A stretch of DNA of 34,574 nt from Deltaproteobacteria bacterium (GTDB lineage: Bacteria > Desulfobacterota > Syntrophia > Syntrophales > UBA2210). Position 1 is the first letter of the stretch. Each line of letters starts with the position of its first letter. The notes below the pieces were generated by a model. It saw only the letters and a program-made list of their open reading frames with translations, was not told the DNA's origin and did no database searches. Shown in pieces: positions 26,349-34,507 of this stretch. The position numbers and the translations under genes are program-made. The DNA lies in contig JAFDAS010000009.1 in NCBI GenBank assembly GCA_019313695.1, forward strand, positions 1-34,574, read 5' to 3'.

Positions 26349-27089
26349 ATGAAACTAAGACTTCTTCTCACAATTCTTTTCGTATTGCTCCTCTCCAACC
26401 CCCTCTTCGCGCTCACGGGGAGGGAGATCATGGAGAAGAACGACGCCCTCCCTGAGGCAAAAACCGCCGTGAGTGATGTGCTGATGCAGATACACAAGGG
26501 CGAAAGGGTCATTGAAAAGCAGTTCGAGAGCAGATCAAAGAAGTTCCGGAATAATGAGGACAAGCTCCTGATATCCTTCACCCGGCCGACGCGGATAAAG
26601 CTGTTGACTCACGCGCACGAGGGAAAAAACGATGACCAGTGGCTGAGGCTGTCGTCGGGAAAGATAAAGAGAATCGCCTCCTCCGACAAGGGGAAGCCCT
26701 TTGTCAACTCACATTTCTACTATGAGGATATCGGCTCGCGGAATATTGATGATTACGCGTACAAGCTGCTGGGAGAGGAAAAGGCGGTCGATTCCTACTG
26801 CTATGCGGTAGAAGCGGTCAAGGAAGTCGGTGAGAAGGTCTACAGCAAGCTGATCCTGTATGTCCGCAAATCGGACTATTTTATTGTAAGAATTGACTTC
26901 TACAGAAAAGGCAATTTCCATAAATATCTCGAAAATTACGACATACGAGCAGTCAAGGGCATCCTGACACCCTTCAGCACCACCATGACCCGGGCGGACA
27001 AAAAGGGGAAAACGGAACTGAAGATCTTAAAACTGGAATTCAACAGAAATCTGAGAAATTCGACCTTCAATAAAGAGGCGCTGCGATAA
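26349..27089 (+). CDS. LolA-like outer-membrane lipoprotein-sorting family protein
   Basis: 246 residues. A signal peptide (MKLRLLLTILFVLLLSNPLFA, 1-21) indicates periplasmic location. RSKKFRNNEDKLLISFTRP, DQWLRLSSGKIKRIASS and FVNSHFYYEDIGSRNIDDY match the LolA-like family (outer membrane lipoprotein-sorting protein) that usually accompanies MMPL-type RND proteins. The fold is an open half-barrel that can hold a lipid chain, so it is probably the periplasmic carrier for the exporter. Start ATG 26349 with AGGGGG seven bases upstream; in-frame codons further upstream overlap the RND gene and are not needed. Confidence 0.9.
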   Translation: MKLRLLLTILFVLLLSNPLFALTGREIMEKNDALPEAKTAVSDVLMQIHKGERVIEKQFESRSKKFRNNEDKLLISFTRPTRIKLLTHAHEGKNDDQWLRLSSGKIKRIASSDKGKPFVNSHFYYEDIGSRNIDDYAYKLLGEEKAVDSYCYAVEAVKEVGEKVYSKLILYVRKSDYFIVRIDFYRKGNFHKYLENYDIRAVKGILTPFSTTMTRADKKGKTELKILKLEFNRNLRNSTFNKEALR

Positions 27090-27138
27090 AAAGACCCGCG
27101 AGAAACCCGCGCGGTAAAAAACGAATTTAATTCGAGTC

Positions 27139-27177
27139 TGACCCCATTTCTTGATTTCTTGACCCCATTTCTTGATT
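27139..27177. repeat. 21-bp-period tandem repeat (TGACCCCATTTCTTGATT twice)
   Basis: Two 18-bp identical blocks start at 27139 and 27160, in the gap between the convergent LolA-like and barrel genes. The second block runs to the last codon of the barrel gene. Confidence 0.75.
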
Positions 27178-29059
27178 AATATTCATAGCGAATCTTCCCC
27201 ATCACTATGTCGTTGTCCTTGAAGTAATAGAAGATCGAGTCGCTCTCCCAGGACGATCCCCTGTCACCCCGGATGACGGCATACCCCACTTCGATAAGGA
27301 ACCCGTTCTGAAAATCATACCCTATCTCCGGCCAGAATATCTTCCCCCCGTGTTGCGTGTCAAAGATGCCCTTGATCGTCGTCTTGACGCGACCGTCGAA
27401 ATAGCTGTCTTCAAGCTTGCAGCTGACAATATCGGTGATGGACGGAGAATAGACACCTCCCTCCAGATACCGTGACTGGAACCACTCGAAGGTAAAAACA
27501 GTATCACCCGTGTGACCCTCTATCAGCCTGCTCAGGGGGATGAAGTAGTTGAACCCGGTGGCGTAGGACAGGTAGTGTGACCTGTCGATCTCGAACGGCA
27601 GGGTCAAGCCCGGAAGACTGGTGACACTCTGCTCGACGATCCCTGCCTTGTCGGGTGAATAGGCGGCCTCGAACTGTACGACAAAATCGCCCAACGCCGC
27701 GGAGATGTCGAAGCCGAACATGCTGACAATGGAGGCCTGCGAACTGAGATGAACCGCGACGGGGATTGCGCCCTGGAAGATGATCTTGTCCGGAAGGAAG
27801 AGCTGGTCTTTATCCGGGCCGCGATATCCGCTCACGGACATATCGACTCCTCCCCTGCTGGTCGACAGCCGGGCGCCGTATCCGACATTGTCGATATCGC
27901 CGCCGAGCTGCTCCGGCTCATCGAAGATAACCGGCAGGAGAAAGCTGTTGACCGAAAGCGCCCAGAAGTTCCCCTCGGGGGCCATAATCGGAGGGATATG
28001 GACCGGCACGAAGACGGCCTCCAGCGTATAGTCGCCCAGGAAAAACATCCCGGACAGGGAGGGGACCCCGGCCTTGTTTTCGTCGTCGTCCCTGAAAAGA
28101 ATCTCCCGCATGTCGGACGGATTGAAGTATGACGTCGGATTGAAGGCATCGGCCGTCCCCCAGCCGTATATCTGATTCCCCGCGCGCAGCCTGAAATTTC
28201 CCCTGCCGTAGTTCAGATACAGCTCGTTAAAGGACAGTTCGGCCTCCCGTGAGGAAAGTCTCAGGTTTCTCGATACCTTCTGATCTTTAGCGTACAGGTA
28301 GTGATCATCCGCTCTTTTGTTCAAGTATGTCTGAAACAGGTAGATATTCGAGGCGGAGAAGAGGAAAAGGTTCTCCGTCCCATACCTCATCCGGAGGCGG
28401 TTCCTGATCTCGTTTTTCTTGTTCTTGTCCCTGAAACTCTGGCCCGTCCCGGTATTGACAAATGTCTCGAACTCTATGAACCCGCTGTAGGTAAACTCCG
28501 GATCAAACTCCTCCTCTTCCTCTGTCTCCGTCTCTTCATCACGAACAACCTGAGGGCCTTCCGGCGGACCCTTTTTCTCGATGGAGACAGCCGCTTCGAC
28601 AGGTCGATGGGCCACAGGTTCAAGAGGAGGGGGCGTCAGGGTGTACCGGTCCAGGGTCTTGACAAAAACGGGCTTTTCCTCCGCCTCCCGGTACCGGAGC
28701 GCCACACGTCCGGCTTCAGCAGCATCTTTGTACACACCGAGAAAAACCGAATGCCACAGCCTGCCCGAGGGGTCTTGCCATGAATAGATATCCGGAGTGT
28801 ATCCCCTACCCTTCAGTCTTCCCACTATGTCCCGCGCGTTTTTTTCGTCGCGGCACGCGGATGCCTGAACGGCATACACCGGTACCGTATCATTCGAAGA
28901 ATTGAGTTTCGTGGATATGTTTACCGGAAGGACGGGTTCCGAGGCGTGGGAACAGCCGTCAGAATTTACAGGCAGGAGTCCCGGATTGATGAGAGAAAGG
29001 GCGACGAGAAGCGTCAGCCATGCTGTTCGGAAGCATGCGTTCATTACTGTACCCGGCAT
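27176..29059 (-). CDS. SPOR-domain plus beta-barrel outer-membrane protein
   Basis: 627 residues (622 if the ATG at 29044 is used). An N-terminal hydrophobic signal (WLTLLVALSLINPGLLP) is followed by a SPOR-like domain (about 60-136: VYAVQASACRDEKNARDIVG ... LWHSVFLGVYKDAAEAGRVA), a Pro/Glu-rich linker with EETETEEEEE (about 173-183), and a barrel region (about 188-627) of alternating aromatic strands ending KIRYEY, with a terminal Tyr as in porins. The barrel resembles DUF1302-type proteins that travel with MMPL exporters and LolA-like carriers, the two genes facing it. SPOR domains normally bind denuded septal peptidoglycan; fusion to such a barrel would tether it to the wall. Domain calls are by eye. 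Confidence 0.75.
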   Translation of the reverse strand: MPGTVMNACFRTAWLTLLVALSLINPGLLPVNSDGCSHASEPVLPVNISTKLNSSNDTVPVYAVQASACRDEKNARDIVGRLKGRGYTPDIYSWQDPSGRLWHSVFLGVYKDAAEAGRVALRYREAEEKPVFVKTLDRYTLTPPPLEPVAHRPVEAAVSIEKKGPPEGPQVVRDEETETEEEEEFDPEFTYSGFIEFETFVNTGTGQSFRDKNKKNEIRNRLRMRYGTENLFLFSASNIYLFQTYLNKRADDHYLYAKDQKVSRNLRLSSREAELSFNELYLNYGRGNFRLRAGNQIYGWGTADAFNPTSYFNPSDMREILFRDDDENKAGVPSLSGMFFLGDYTLEAVFVPVHIPPIMAPEGNFWALSVNSFLLPVIFDEPEQLGGDIDNVGYGARLSTSRGGVDMSVSGYRGPDKDQLFLPDKIIFQGAIPVAVHLSSQASIVSMFGFDISAALGDFVVQFEAAYSPDKAGIVEQSVTSLPGLTLPFEIDRSHYLSYATGFNYFIPLSRLIEGHTGDTVFTFEWFQSRYLEGGVYSPSITDIVSCKLEDSYFDGRVKTTIKGIFDTQHGGKIFWPEIGYDFQNGFLIEVGYAVIRGDRGSSWESDSIFYYFKDNDIVMGKIRYEY

Positions 29060-29122
29060 CCATGTAACCGTCTGAAATCGAAGGGGGGACTTCCTTTCTC
29101 CCGGAGTCCCGAGTTGGGAAGA

Positions 29123-30190
29123 TCATACACTAAACCGTATGGCAAGTATATCCCCATCCTTGACTATGTAGTCTTTTCCCTCCAGACGAAAACGTCCCTT
29201 GTCATGGACCCCTTTTTCAGAGCCACATTCAATCAGGTCGCTATATGAAAAGCACTCCGAGCGAATAAACCCCCGGGAAAGATCCGAATGAATGACCCCT
29301 GCGGCTTCCACCGCGGACTGGCCTTCATGTATATTCCATGCCCGCACTTCATCCGTTCCCACGGTAAAGAAGCTGATGGAATTGGAGATTTCGTATGCCG
29401 CCCGCGTCAGGCGATCTCTGGCCGATTCTTCTATCTCCATATCTTCCATGAAAAGCTGTTTCTCTTCATCATCCAGGCCGGACAGCTCCATTTCAAAGTT
29501 TCCGGCAAATTCAACCACTTTATATCTTTTCCCAATCTCTTCCAGCAGTTCCCGGTTTTTTCCAAATGTATCTTCGCTCGAGTTGAGTATAACCAAAAGC
29601 GGTTTTCCCGTCAAAAACTGGAATCCGCGAATTATCTTTTCTTCATCCCTGTCAAGTTCCATCTCAATGACTCGTCCGTCGTCATTCAGGCATTGCAGAA
29701 TCTTTCGCAGGACATTCTCTTCCAGCTGAGACACGGGCGTTTTCTGCCCCCGCTTATGAGCCAGGGCGATCTTCTCCAGCCGTCGTTCGCAAATTATCAG
29801 ATCAGAGATCAGCAGTTCCGTCTCAACCTGTTCAATATCGCTCGGCGGAACCGGGGCATCCCCCAGAACATCCGTAAAATTTCTTACAACCAGCGCGAGT
29901 GTATCTGTATTTCTCATCATCCCCACTGAGGCGTCCGGAAACGATACCTTTCCCGCCGAATCACGCGCAAGTCCCGCGAAATCCACAAATTGCATTGTCG
30001 CGTAGGCTGTTTTTTCCGGTTTATACATATCGGAGAGACGCGTTATCCGCTCATCGATCACATTCACGACGGCAACATTCGGCTTGGATTTTGCGTCCGC
30101 GTATGTTGTTACCTCCGCCACGCGCCCTGTCAGCGCGTTAAAAATCGTCGTCTTGCCGGAATTCGGCAGACCGATTAAACCTATCTCCAT
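29123..30190 (-). CDS. ychF: YchF/Ola1-family ATPase, divergent form
   Basis: 355 residues. GLPNSGKTT (7-15) is the P-loop, VDFAGL (69-74) the G3 site, and NSSE (203-206) the G4 site: the Glu in place of Asp is the known YchF feature that switches preference from GTP to ATP. A C-terminal TGS domain is clear from SFFTVGTDEVRAWNIHEGQS and the ending GKDYIVKDGDILAIRFSV. Canonical YchF has a Gly-rich switch II (GASKGEGLGNKFL type); here the same place reads ARDSAGKVSFPDAS, so this is a diverged paralogue or lineage form. YchF binds ribosomes and modulates stress responses. GAGG precedes the ATG; 13 bp downstream of the decayed DUF554 gene. Confidence 0.88.
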   Translation of the reverse strand: MEIGLIGLPNSGKTTIFNALTGRVAEVTTYADAKSKPNVAVVNVIDERITRLSDMYKPEKTAYATMQFVDFAGLARDSAGKVSFPDASVGMMRNTDTLALVVRNFTDVLGDAPVPPSDIEQVETELLISDLIICERRLEKIALAHKRGQKTPVSQLEENVLRKILQCLNDDGRVIEMELDRDEEKIIRGFQFLTGKPLLVILNSSEDTFGKNRELLEEIGKRYKVVEFAGNFEMELSGLDDEEKQLFMEDMEIEESARDRLTRAAYEISNSISFFTVGTDEVRAWNIHEGQSAVEAAGVIHSDLSRGFIRSECFSYSDLIECGSEKGVHDKGRFRLEGKDYIVKDGDILAIRFSV

Positions 30191-30202
30191 AGCTTTTTCC
30201 TC

Positions 30203-30761
30203 TTAAACAAACACAGCCCACGCGATGGCATAAAAAATTGCGGGCAGAAAATTTCCTATACGTATTTTTGTTATTTTCAAAAGGTTCATGCCTATCCCTA
30301 CGATAAGCAATCCACCGGTGACTGTATGACGCAAGGGGTATCGCTATTACACCGTCAATGAGAGACTTCACATAGAGCGTTGTCGAATCGCCAATAGTGC
30401 CATCCTGTATGGAGCCGACTATCATCATCGCGCCCGTGAGGTAGAGAACGGAAGCGGACATAAAACCTTCCGCGAATGTAGAAGAATTCGATCTGAAACG
30501 GATTTTGATCCATCCCCCAAGGCGTTCAATCCAATACTCGATCCTGATCAATTCACCGGTTATCGCGCCGACCAGCATACAGCCAATGGTCACGATAAGA
30601 TCCGTGACGGAAAGGGCCATTTTAAGACCGACAAGCACAACTGAAAGCCCGAGCGCCTGCACCATGATCGTCTTGATTTTTTCGGGGAGATATCTCCCCG
30701 CGGATATCCCTATCAATCCTCCCGCAATAATAGCTCCTGTGTTAACCAGTGTTCCCGTCAA
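30203..30761 (-). pseudogene. Decayed DUF554 membrane protein gene with internal deletion and frameshift
   Basis: The first part reads as a DUF554 protein (TLVNTGAIIAGGLIGISAGR ... ALGLSVVLVGLKMAL) up to YVKSLIDGVIAIPLAS. Continuing in that frame gives non-family sequence. In another frame from about 30322 to the stop at 30205-30203 the normal C-terminus appears: VTGGLLIVGIGMNLLKITKI, then RIGNFLPAIFYAIAWAVFV. Some 40-50 residues normally found between these parts are missing, so a deletion fused the ends out of frame. The gene starts at TTG 30761 with AAGGA seven bases upstream. The product of this inner-membrane family is of unknown function; here it is probably inactive, though an assembly error cannot be ruled out. 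Confidence 0.8.
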
Positions 30762-30955
30762 GAATAGGTCCTTTCTTTAATTTGCTTCATTTATCTGTCA
30801 CGCATAAAAACAACCCGCCTGCATGGAGCGCCCTTTTATTGCAAGACAGATCTATTGTCAATAGATTATTGGGAAATGATTTAATTTTGTATTCACGATA
30901 CCTTTGTGGTAAATCTCTCCCGGTATTTCGATGACTGTGGCAAAAGGAGGGCGCG
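30762..30955. other. Intergenic region between divergent genes
   Basis: 194 bp between the DUF554 remnant and the amidohydrolase. I see no gene or strong hairpin. TTGTCA near 30857 and several AT-rich six-base boxes could form a promoter for the amidohydrolase, but spacing is poor. Confidence 0.4.
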
Positions 30956-31777
30956 GTGCGAGGGCTTCCCGAAAAGATAGTAGATTTTCATGTCCATCTC
31001 TTTCCTGATAAACTGTTCAACGCAATCTGGAAATACTTCTCAACAGCATACGGCAGGAGCATCCTCCATGAACTTCATTATAGAGAATGTATAAATTATC
31101 TGCATGAAAAAGATGTGGAATACATCGTCTATTCAAATTACGCCCACAAAAAAGGAATAGCAAAGGGTCTCAACGAATGGAACCTGAAGATACTGGAAGA
31201 GTATCCCGAACTTTACTGTTTCGCGGCATATCATCCCGACGATGATGACGCCTTCGACATGGCGAAAGACCTCCTGGATCATCCAAGGATGCTCGGTTTC
31301 AAACTCCAACTTCTTGTCCAGAGGTTCTATCCGCATGATGAAAGGCTCTTTCCCCTCTACGAAATGATCATTGAAAAAGGAAAAAGGCTCCTGTTGCACG
31401 TCGGAACCGGCCCCATAGGAAACAGTTTCGTCGGTATAGATAATTTCATAAAGCTTCTCGAAAGATACCCCGATCTGCCCGCAAATGTGGCGCACATGGG
31501 TGGATTAGAATACGGGAAATTTATCAGTCTCCTGGATCACTTTCCAAATATCTGCCTCGACACAACCTGGGCATTCCTTCCACAGTCAGGTTTTATGTTC
31601 AATCAGAAAAAAGAGGTCCTTGAGATCCATAAGGACAGGATTATCTACGGATCGGATTTTCCCAATCTTATCTACCCCAGAGAAGAAGAGATCGACTGCC
31701 TGCTGGATTTCAACCTGTCGCACGATTTTTACAAGAAGGTGTTCAGAGAAAACGGGATCGCACTCCTGGGAAAATAG
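30956..31777 (+). CDS. Amidohydrolase-family (TIM-barrel) metal hydrolase
   Basis: 273 residues starting with GTG at 30956, five bases after AAGGAGG. DFHVHLFPD (11-19) is the HxH metal motif; GFKLQLLVQRF and LLLHVGTGP hold further ligands, NVAHMGGLEYGKF the third His, and IIYGSDFPNL the final Asp. This is the amidohydro_2 group, which includes decarboxylases and lactonases. The substrate is unknown. It stands alone; a hairpin with T run lies 143 bp downstream. Confidence 0.88.
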   Translation: MRGLPEKIVDFHVHLFPDKLFNAIWKYFSTAYGRSILHELHYRECINYLHEKDVEYIVYSNYAHKKGIAKGLNEWNLKILEEYPELYCFAAYHPDDDDAFDMAKDLLDHPRMLGFKLQLLVQRFYPHDERLFPLYEMIIEKGKRLLLHVGTGPIGNSFVGIDNFIKLLERYPDLPANVAHMGGLEYGKFISLLDHFPNICLDTTWAFLPQSGFMFNQKKEVLEIHKDRIIYGSDFPNLIYPREEEIDCLLDFNLSHDFYKKVFRENGIALLGK

Positions 31778-31919
31778 GGAGGGAGCTTCAATTTTGTCAA
31801 TTCGGCCCCCTTTTTATTTCATTGCAAAATCTGCACAATAGTGTATATACGCATCAACATTTCAGTAAGCAGAGAAATGTTGTCCCGTAGTAAGAGTTGA
31901 CATCGGCCATTACAGTGAT

Positions 31920-31941
31920 CCCGCATTTCGCGGGTTCTTTT
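31920..31941 (+). terminator. Candidate rho-independent terminator
   Basis: CCCGC (31920-31924), a 5-base loop and GCGGG (31930-31934) followed by TTCTTTTTTT. The stem is short but the T run is long. It could end the amidohydrolase transcript, or act as an attenuator in the leader of the following small gene. Confidence 0.6.
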
Positions 31942-31995
31942 TTTAGCGCAGAGTCTCTTTTGCGCCCAACATGAAGCATTAATAAGGACAGAGCT

Positions 31996-32139
31996 TTGGG
32001 CAGACCAAACTATTCATTTCAAAAGCGCCAGAAAGAACTGGCAAAGAAAAAGAAAAAAGAGGAAAAAAGACAGCGCAAGCTGGAGAAACAGCAAAATCCT
32101 GCCGGGGAAGAGGAGAACCCCTCCCTTCAGGAAGATTAA
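31996..32139 (+). CDS. Small lysine-rich protein (47 aa), conserved type
   Basis: Starts with TTG at 31996, seven bases after AAGGA, and reads LGRPNYSFQKRQKELAKKKK, then KEEKRQRKLEK and an acidic tail ending SLQED. I recall very similar short proteins (GRPN-x-FQKRQKELAKK...K-EEK) in deltaproteobacteria. The basic middle should be one long helix and could bind nucleic acid or ribosomes; the function is unknown. It has its own ribosome site and is followed by two hairpins, so it is probably a monocistronic gene. Its short length and TTG start mean that it is easily missed by gene finders. Confidence 0.75.
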   Translation: MGRPNYSFQKRQKELAKKKKKEEKRQRKLEKQQNPAGEEENPSLQED

Positions 32140-32155
32140 TCCCGGCTTGCCGGGA
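32140..32155. repeat. Palindrome TCCCGGCTTGCCGGGA directly after the small ORF
   Basis: Perfect 6-bp arms with a 4-base loop, one base after the stop. It resembles the TCCCGA palindrome family, but is followed by only a short CTTTCTCT tract, so terminator activity is doubtful. Confidence 0.6.
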
Positions 32156-32180
32156 CTTTCTCTAACCGAAAACACTCTAT

Positions 32181-32207
32181 GCCACGGGGAGCCTCCTCGT
32201 GGCTTTT
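32181..32207 (+). terminator. Rho-independent terminator before the ABC-F gene
   Basis: GCCACG (32181-32186) pairs with CGTGGC, followed by TTTTG. The loop contains GGGAG/CTCC that can extend the stem. It separates the small lysine-rich gene from the ABC-F gene. Confidence 0.7.
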
Positions 32208-32224
32208 GTTATAAGGACACAACC

Positions 32225-33854
32225 ATGATAACTGCATCCAATATTGCTCTCTCCTATGGCAAGAGAGTCATCTTCAAAGACGTCAACATCAAGTTCACCC
32301 CTGGCAACTGCTACGGTCTGATCGGGGCGAACGGCTCCGGAAAATCCACCTTTCTGAAGATCCTGGCAGGTCAGCTTGAGCCTGATCGGGGCGAGATTAC
32401 CAAGGGGCGGGGAGAGCGCATCGCTGTGCTCAGCCAGGACCAGTTCGCCTTTGACGAGCACACCGTTTTCAACACCGTGATCATAGGTCATAAGAAGCTC
32501 TACAAGGTGATGACCGAGCGTGAGGCCCTCTATTCCAAGACTGATTTTACCGAGGAAGATGGCATCCGTTCCGGAGAGTTGGAAGCGAAGTTCGGTGAAA
32601 TGAACGGCTATGAGGCCGAAGCAGAGGCCGCGGTGCTTTTAAACGGCCTCGGCATCCCGGAAGAAATGCGTCAGAAAAAAATGAAGGAACTTGACGGCAG
32701 CGATAAGGTGCGGGTGCTGCTGGCCCAGGCCCTGTTCGGCAACCCGGATATCCTGCTTCTGGACGAGCCTTCCAACCAGCTGGACCTGAAGACCATCACC
32801 TGGCTGGAGGAATTTCTCTCCCGCTTCCAGAACACGGTGATTATCGTCTCCCATGACCGCCATTTCCTGAACCAGGTCTGCACCCATGTGGCGGATATCG
32901 ATTATGGCAAAATCCAGGTCTATGCCGGTAATTATGACTTCTGGTATCAGGCCAGCCAGCTCCATTTCCACCAGAAGGAAGCCGAGGGGAAGAAGGCCAG
33001 GGCCAAGGCGGAGGAGCTCAAGGAATTCATCCGGCGCTTCAGCTCAAACGCCTCCAAGGCCAAACAGGCCACCTCACGGAAGAAGCTGCTTGAGAAGCTC
33101 ACCATCGAGAACATGCCGATTTCCTCCAGAAAATATCCCTACATCGTCTTCAAACCGGAACGGCCCTGTGGTGACATCGTTCTGGAGATCAACGGTCTTT
33201 CCAAAAAGATCGACGGGGTTTCCATGTTCGAGGATCTCACCCTCACCGTCAACAAGGGCGACAAGATCGCCTTCGTCGGGGATAACAGCCTTATAAAAAC
33301 CACCCTGTTCCAGATCCTGGCCGGGGAGCTTGAACCGGATAAAGGAAGCTTCCGCTGGGGGGTGACCATCACCAACGCTTATTTCCCGAAAGAGAATAAT
33401 GAGTATTTCAATAATGAGGAGCTTGATCTTATCGGCTGGCTGCGCCAGTTTGCACCTCCCAGGGAGGATGAGAGTTTTATCCGTGGATTCCTGGGCAAGA
33501 TGCTTTTTTCCGGAGAAGAGGCGCTGAAAAAGACCTCTGTCCTCTCGGGTGGCGAACGGGTGCGCTGCATGCTCTCCAGGATGATGCTCTCCGGCGCCAA
33601 CGCCCTCATTCTTGATGAGCCAACCAATCATCTCGACCTTGAGACAATCACCTCTTTGAATAACGCTCTGACGGCCTTTCCGGAGGTAGCGCTTTTTACC
33701 TCCTGACCATCAGTTTGTATCCACCGTGGCAAACAGGATTGTCGAAATCACTCCGGACGGCATCGTCGACGTGATGACAGACTTTGACGAGTACCTGGCA
33801 ATGAAGGAAGTGTCCGGTGAAAACAATTACCTGTACATGCAGGCAGCTATGTGA
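32225..33854 (+). pseudogene. ABC-F ATPase (YbiT-like), frameshifted near the 3' end
   Basis: The frame from ATG 32225 (AAGGAC upstream) runs through two ATPase domains to a stop at 33704-33706, just after ALFTS. Moving to another frame there gives DHQFVSTVANRIVEITPDGI and the normal C-terminus to TGA 33852-33854. The family motif is TSHDHQFV, so two bases (the CA of CAT) are missing after 33703; restored length is 543. Domain 1 has an intact P-loop GANGSGKST but a weak signature LDGSDKVRV; domain 2 has a degenerate P-loop GDNSLIKTT but an intact LSGGERVR and LILDEPTNHLDL. Thus one composite ATP site looks complete. ABC-F proteins act on ribosomes. The shift may be a true mutation or a sequencing error. 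Confidence 0.85.
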
Positions 33855-34267
33855 GCCTGAATGGTAAGCGTTGAAAGCTAAAGGCTCACCTCACATTACA
33901 ATCAGATGAGTTTGATGAACTCGTAAAAAATCGAAATATACACAATTTTGTCATTCCCGTGAAGCTTGTCCTCGACCCCGATCGGGGAACGGGAGTCCAG
34001 TCCCGACGAGTCGGGATTAAGTAGTTATGCGCTTCTGGATTCCCGCCTACGCGGGAATGACAGACTTTTTACGAAGCCTTCAAGTTTAAAAAATTGATTT
34101 TTGAGGATTTGATTGATAGCTTCCTGAAACAAATAGCACTTGAATTTACTTTTTCATCGTAGATTATAATAGGCAACCAGCAACAAGAGTCAAGAGCAGA
34201 CTTGACCCCTTTTCTTTTCCCGATTTACTTAGAAGCCGACACTGTTTGTCGTTACAGGGGGCATCAG
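33855..34267. other. Gene-free stretch with repeats and a possible promoter
   Basis: 413 bp between the ABC-F gene and the PAS gene. It holds the 33921-34074 repeat element, then AT-rich DNA containing TATAAT at 34165-34170 with TTGAAT at 34140-34145 (19-bp spacing), and the inverted repeat GTCAAG-AGCAGA-CTTGAC at 34189-34206, possibly an operator. I see no coding region. Confidence 0.55.
33921..34074. repeat. Dispersed repeat element with inverted ends
   Basis: The ends TCGTAAAAA (33921) and TTTTTACGA (about 34066-34074) are inverted repeats; inside them GTCATTCCCG (33950-33959) pairs with CGGGAATGAC (34052-34061). The middle carries CCCCGATCGGGG (33976-33987) and TCCCGACGAGTCGGGA (34001-34016). 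The CATTCCCG...GGATTCCCGC...GCGGGAATGACA pattern is a common intergenic repeat type of deltaproteobacteria and relatives. It encodes nothing. Confidence 0.7.
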
Positions 34268-34507
34268 ATGGAAGATCCATCCAGGACAAATCCGGAACTG
34301 AACAAAGAAATATCCGCCTTAAAACAGAAAATCAAGGAACTGGAGCAATCGAAATCAGAACGTAAGGGAATTTCTGAGGCACGGCTGGAGAGGGAGGAGT
34401 ATTTCAAGGCGATCATCCAGAACTCATCCGATATCACTTTTGTTCTGGACAAGCTGGGGAACATCCATGATAAGTTTTGTCAAGGGGAAAACGGAGATTT
34501 CCCTTGA
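34268..34507 (+). pseudogene. N-terminal fragment of a PAS-domain signalling protein
   Basis: 79 residues from ATG 34268 (AGGGGG seven bases upstream). A coiled coil (NKEISALKQKIKELEQSKSE, about 12-31) leads into the first strands of a PAS domain, REEYFKAIIQNSSDITFVLD and KLGNI, the normal opening of PAS sensor histidine kinases. After LGNIHDK the sequence leaves the PAS pattern and stops after GENGDFP. The break coincides with a hairpin, TCAAGGGGAAA...TTTCCCTTGA (34474-34497), so an insertion or recombination event probably cut the gene. Promoter-like boxes and an inverted repeat precede it. Confidence 0.65.
34474..34497. repeat. Hairpin at the point where the PAS gene is interrupted
   Basis: TCAAGGG(G)AAA and TTTCCCTTGA are inverted around ACGGAGA. 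It may be the end of an insertion sequence whose body lies beyond the right edge. The reverse strand from 34574 opens MKKKIELRQISKITAG but runs into the PAS region, so I do not call it a gene. Confidence 0.5.

Noticed and set aside
24839-26581. Reverse-strand open frame of 580 codons opposite the RND exporter
   Set aside because: Its product is rich in His, Arg, Gly and Asp in the manner of antisense frames of GC-rich genes; the forward RND reading has clear family motifs.
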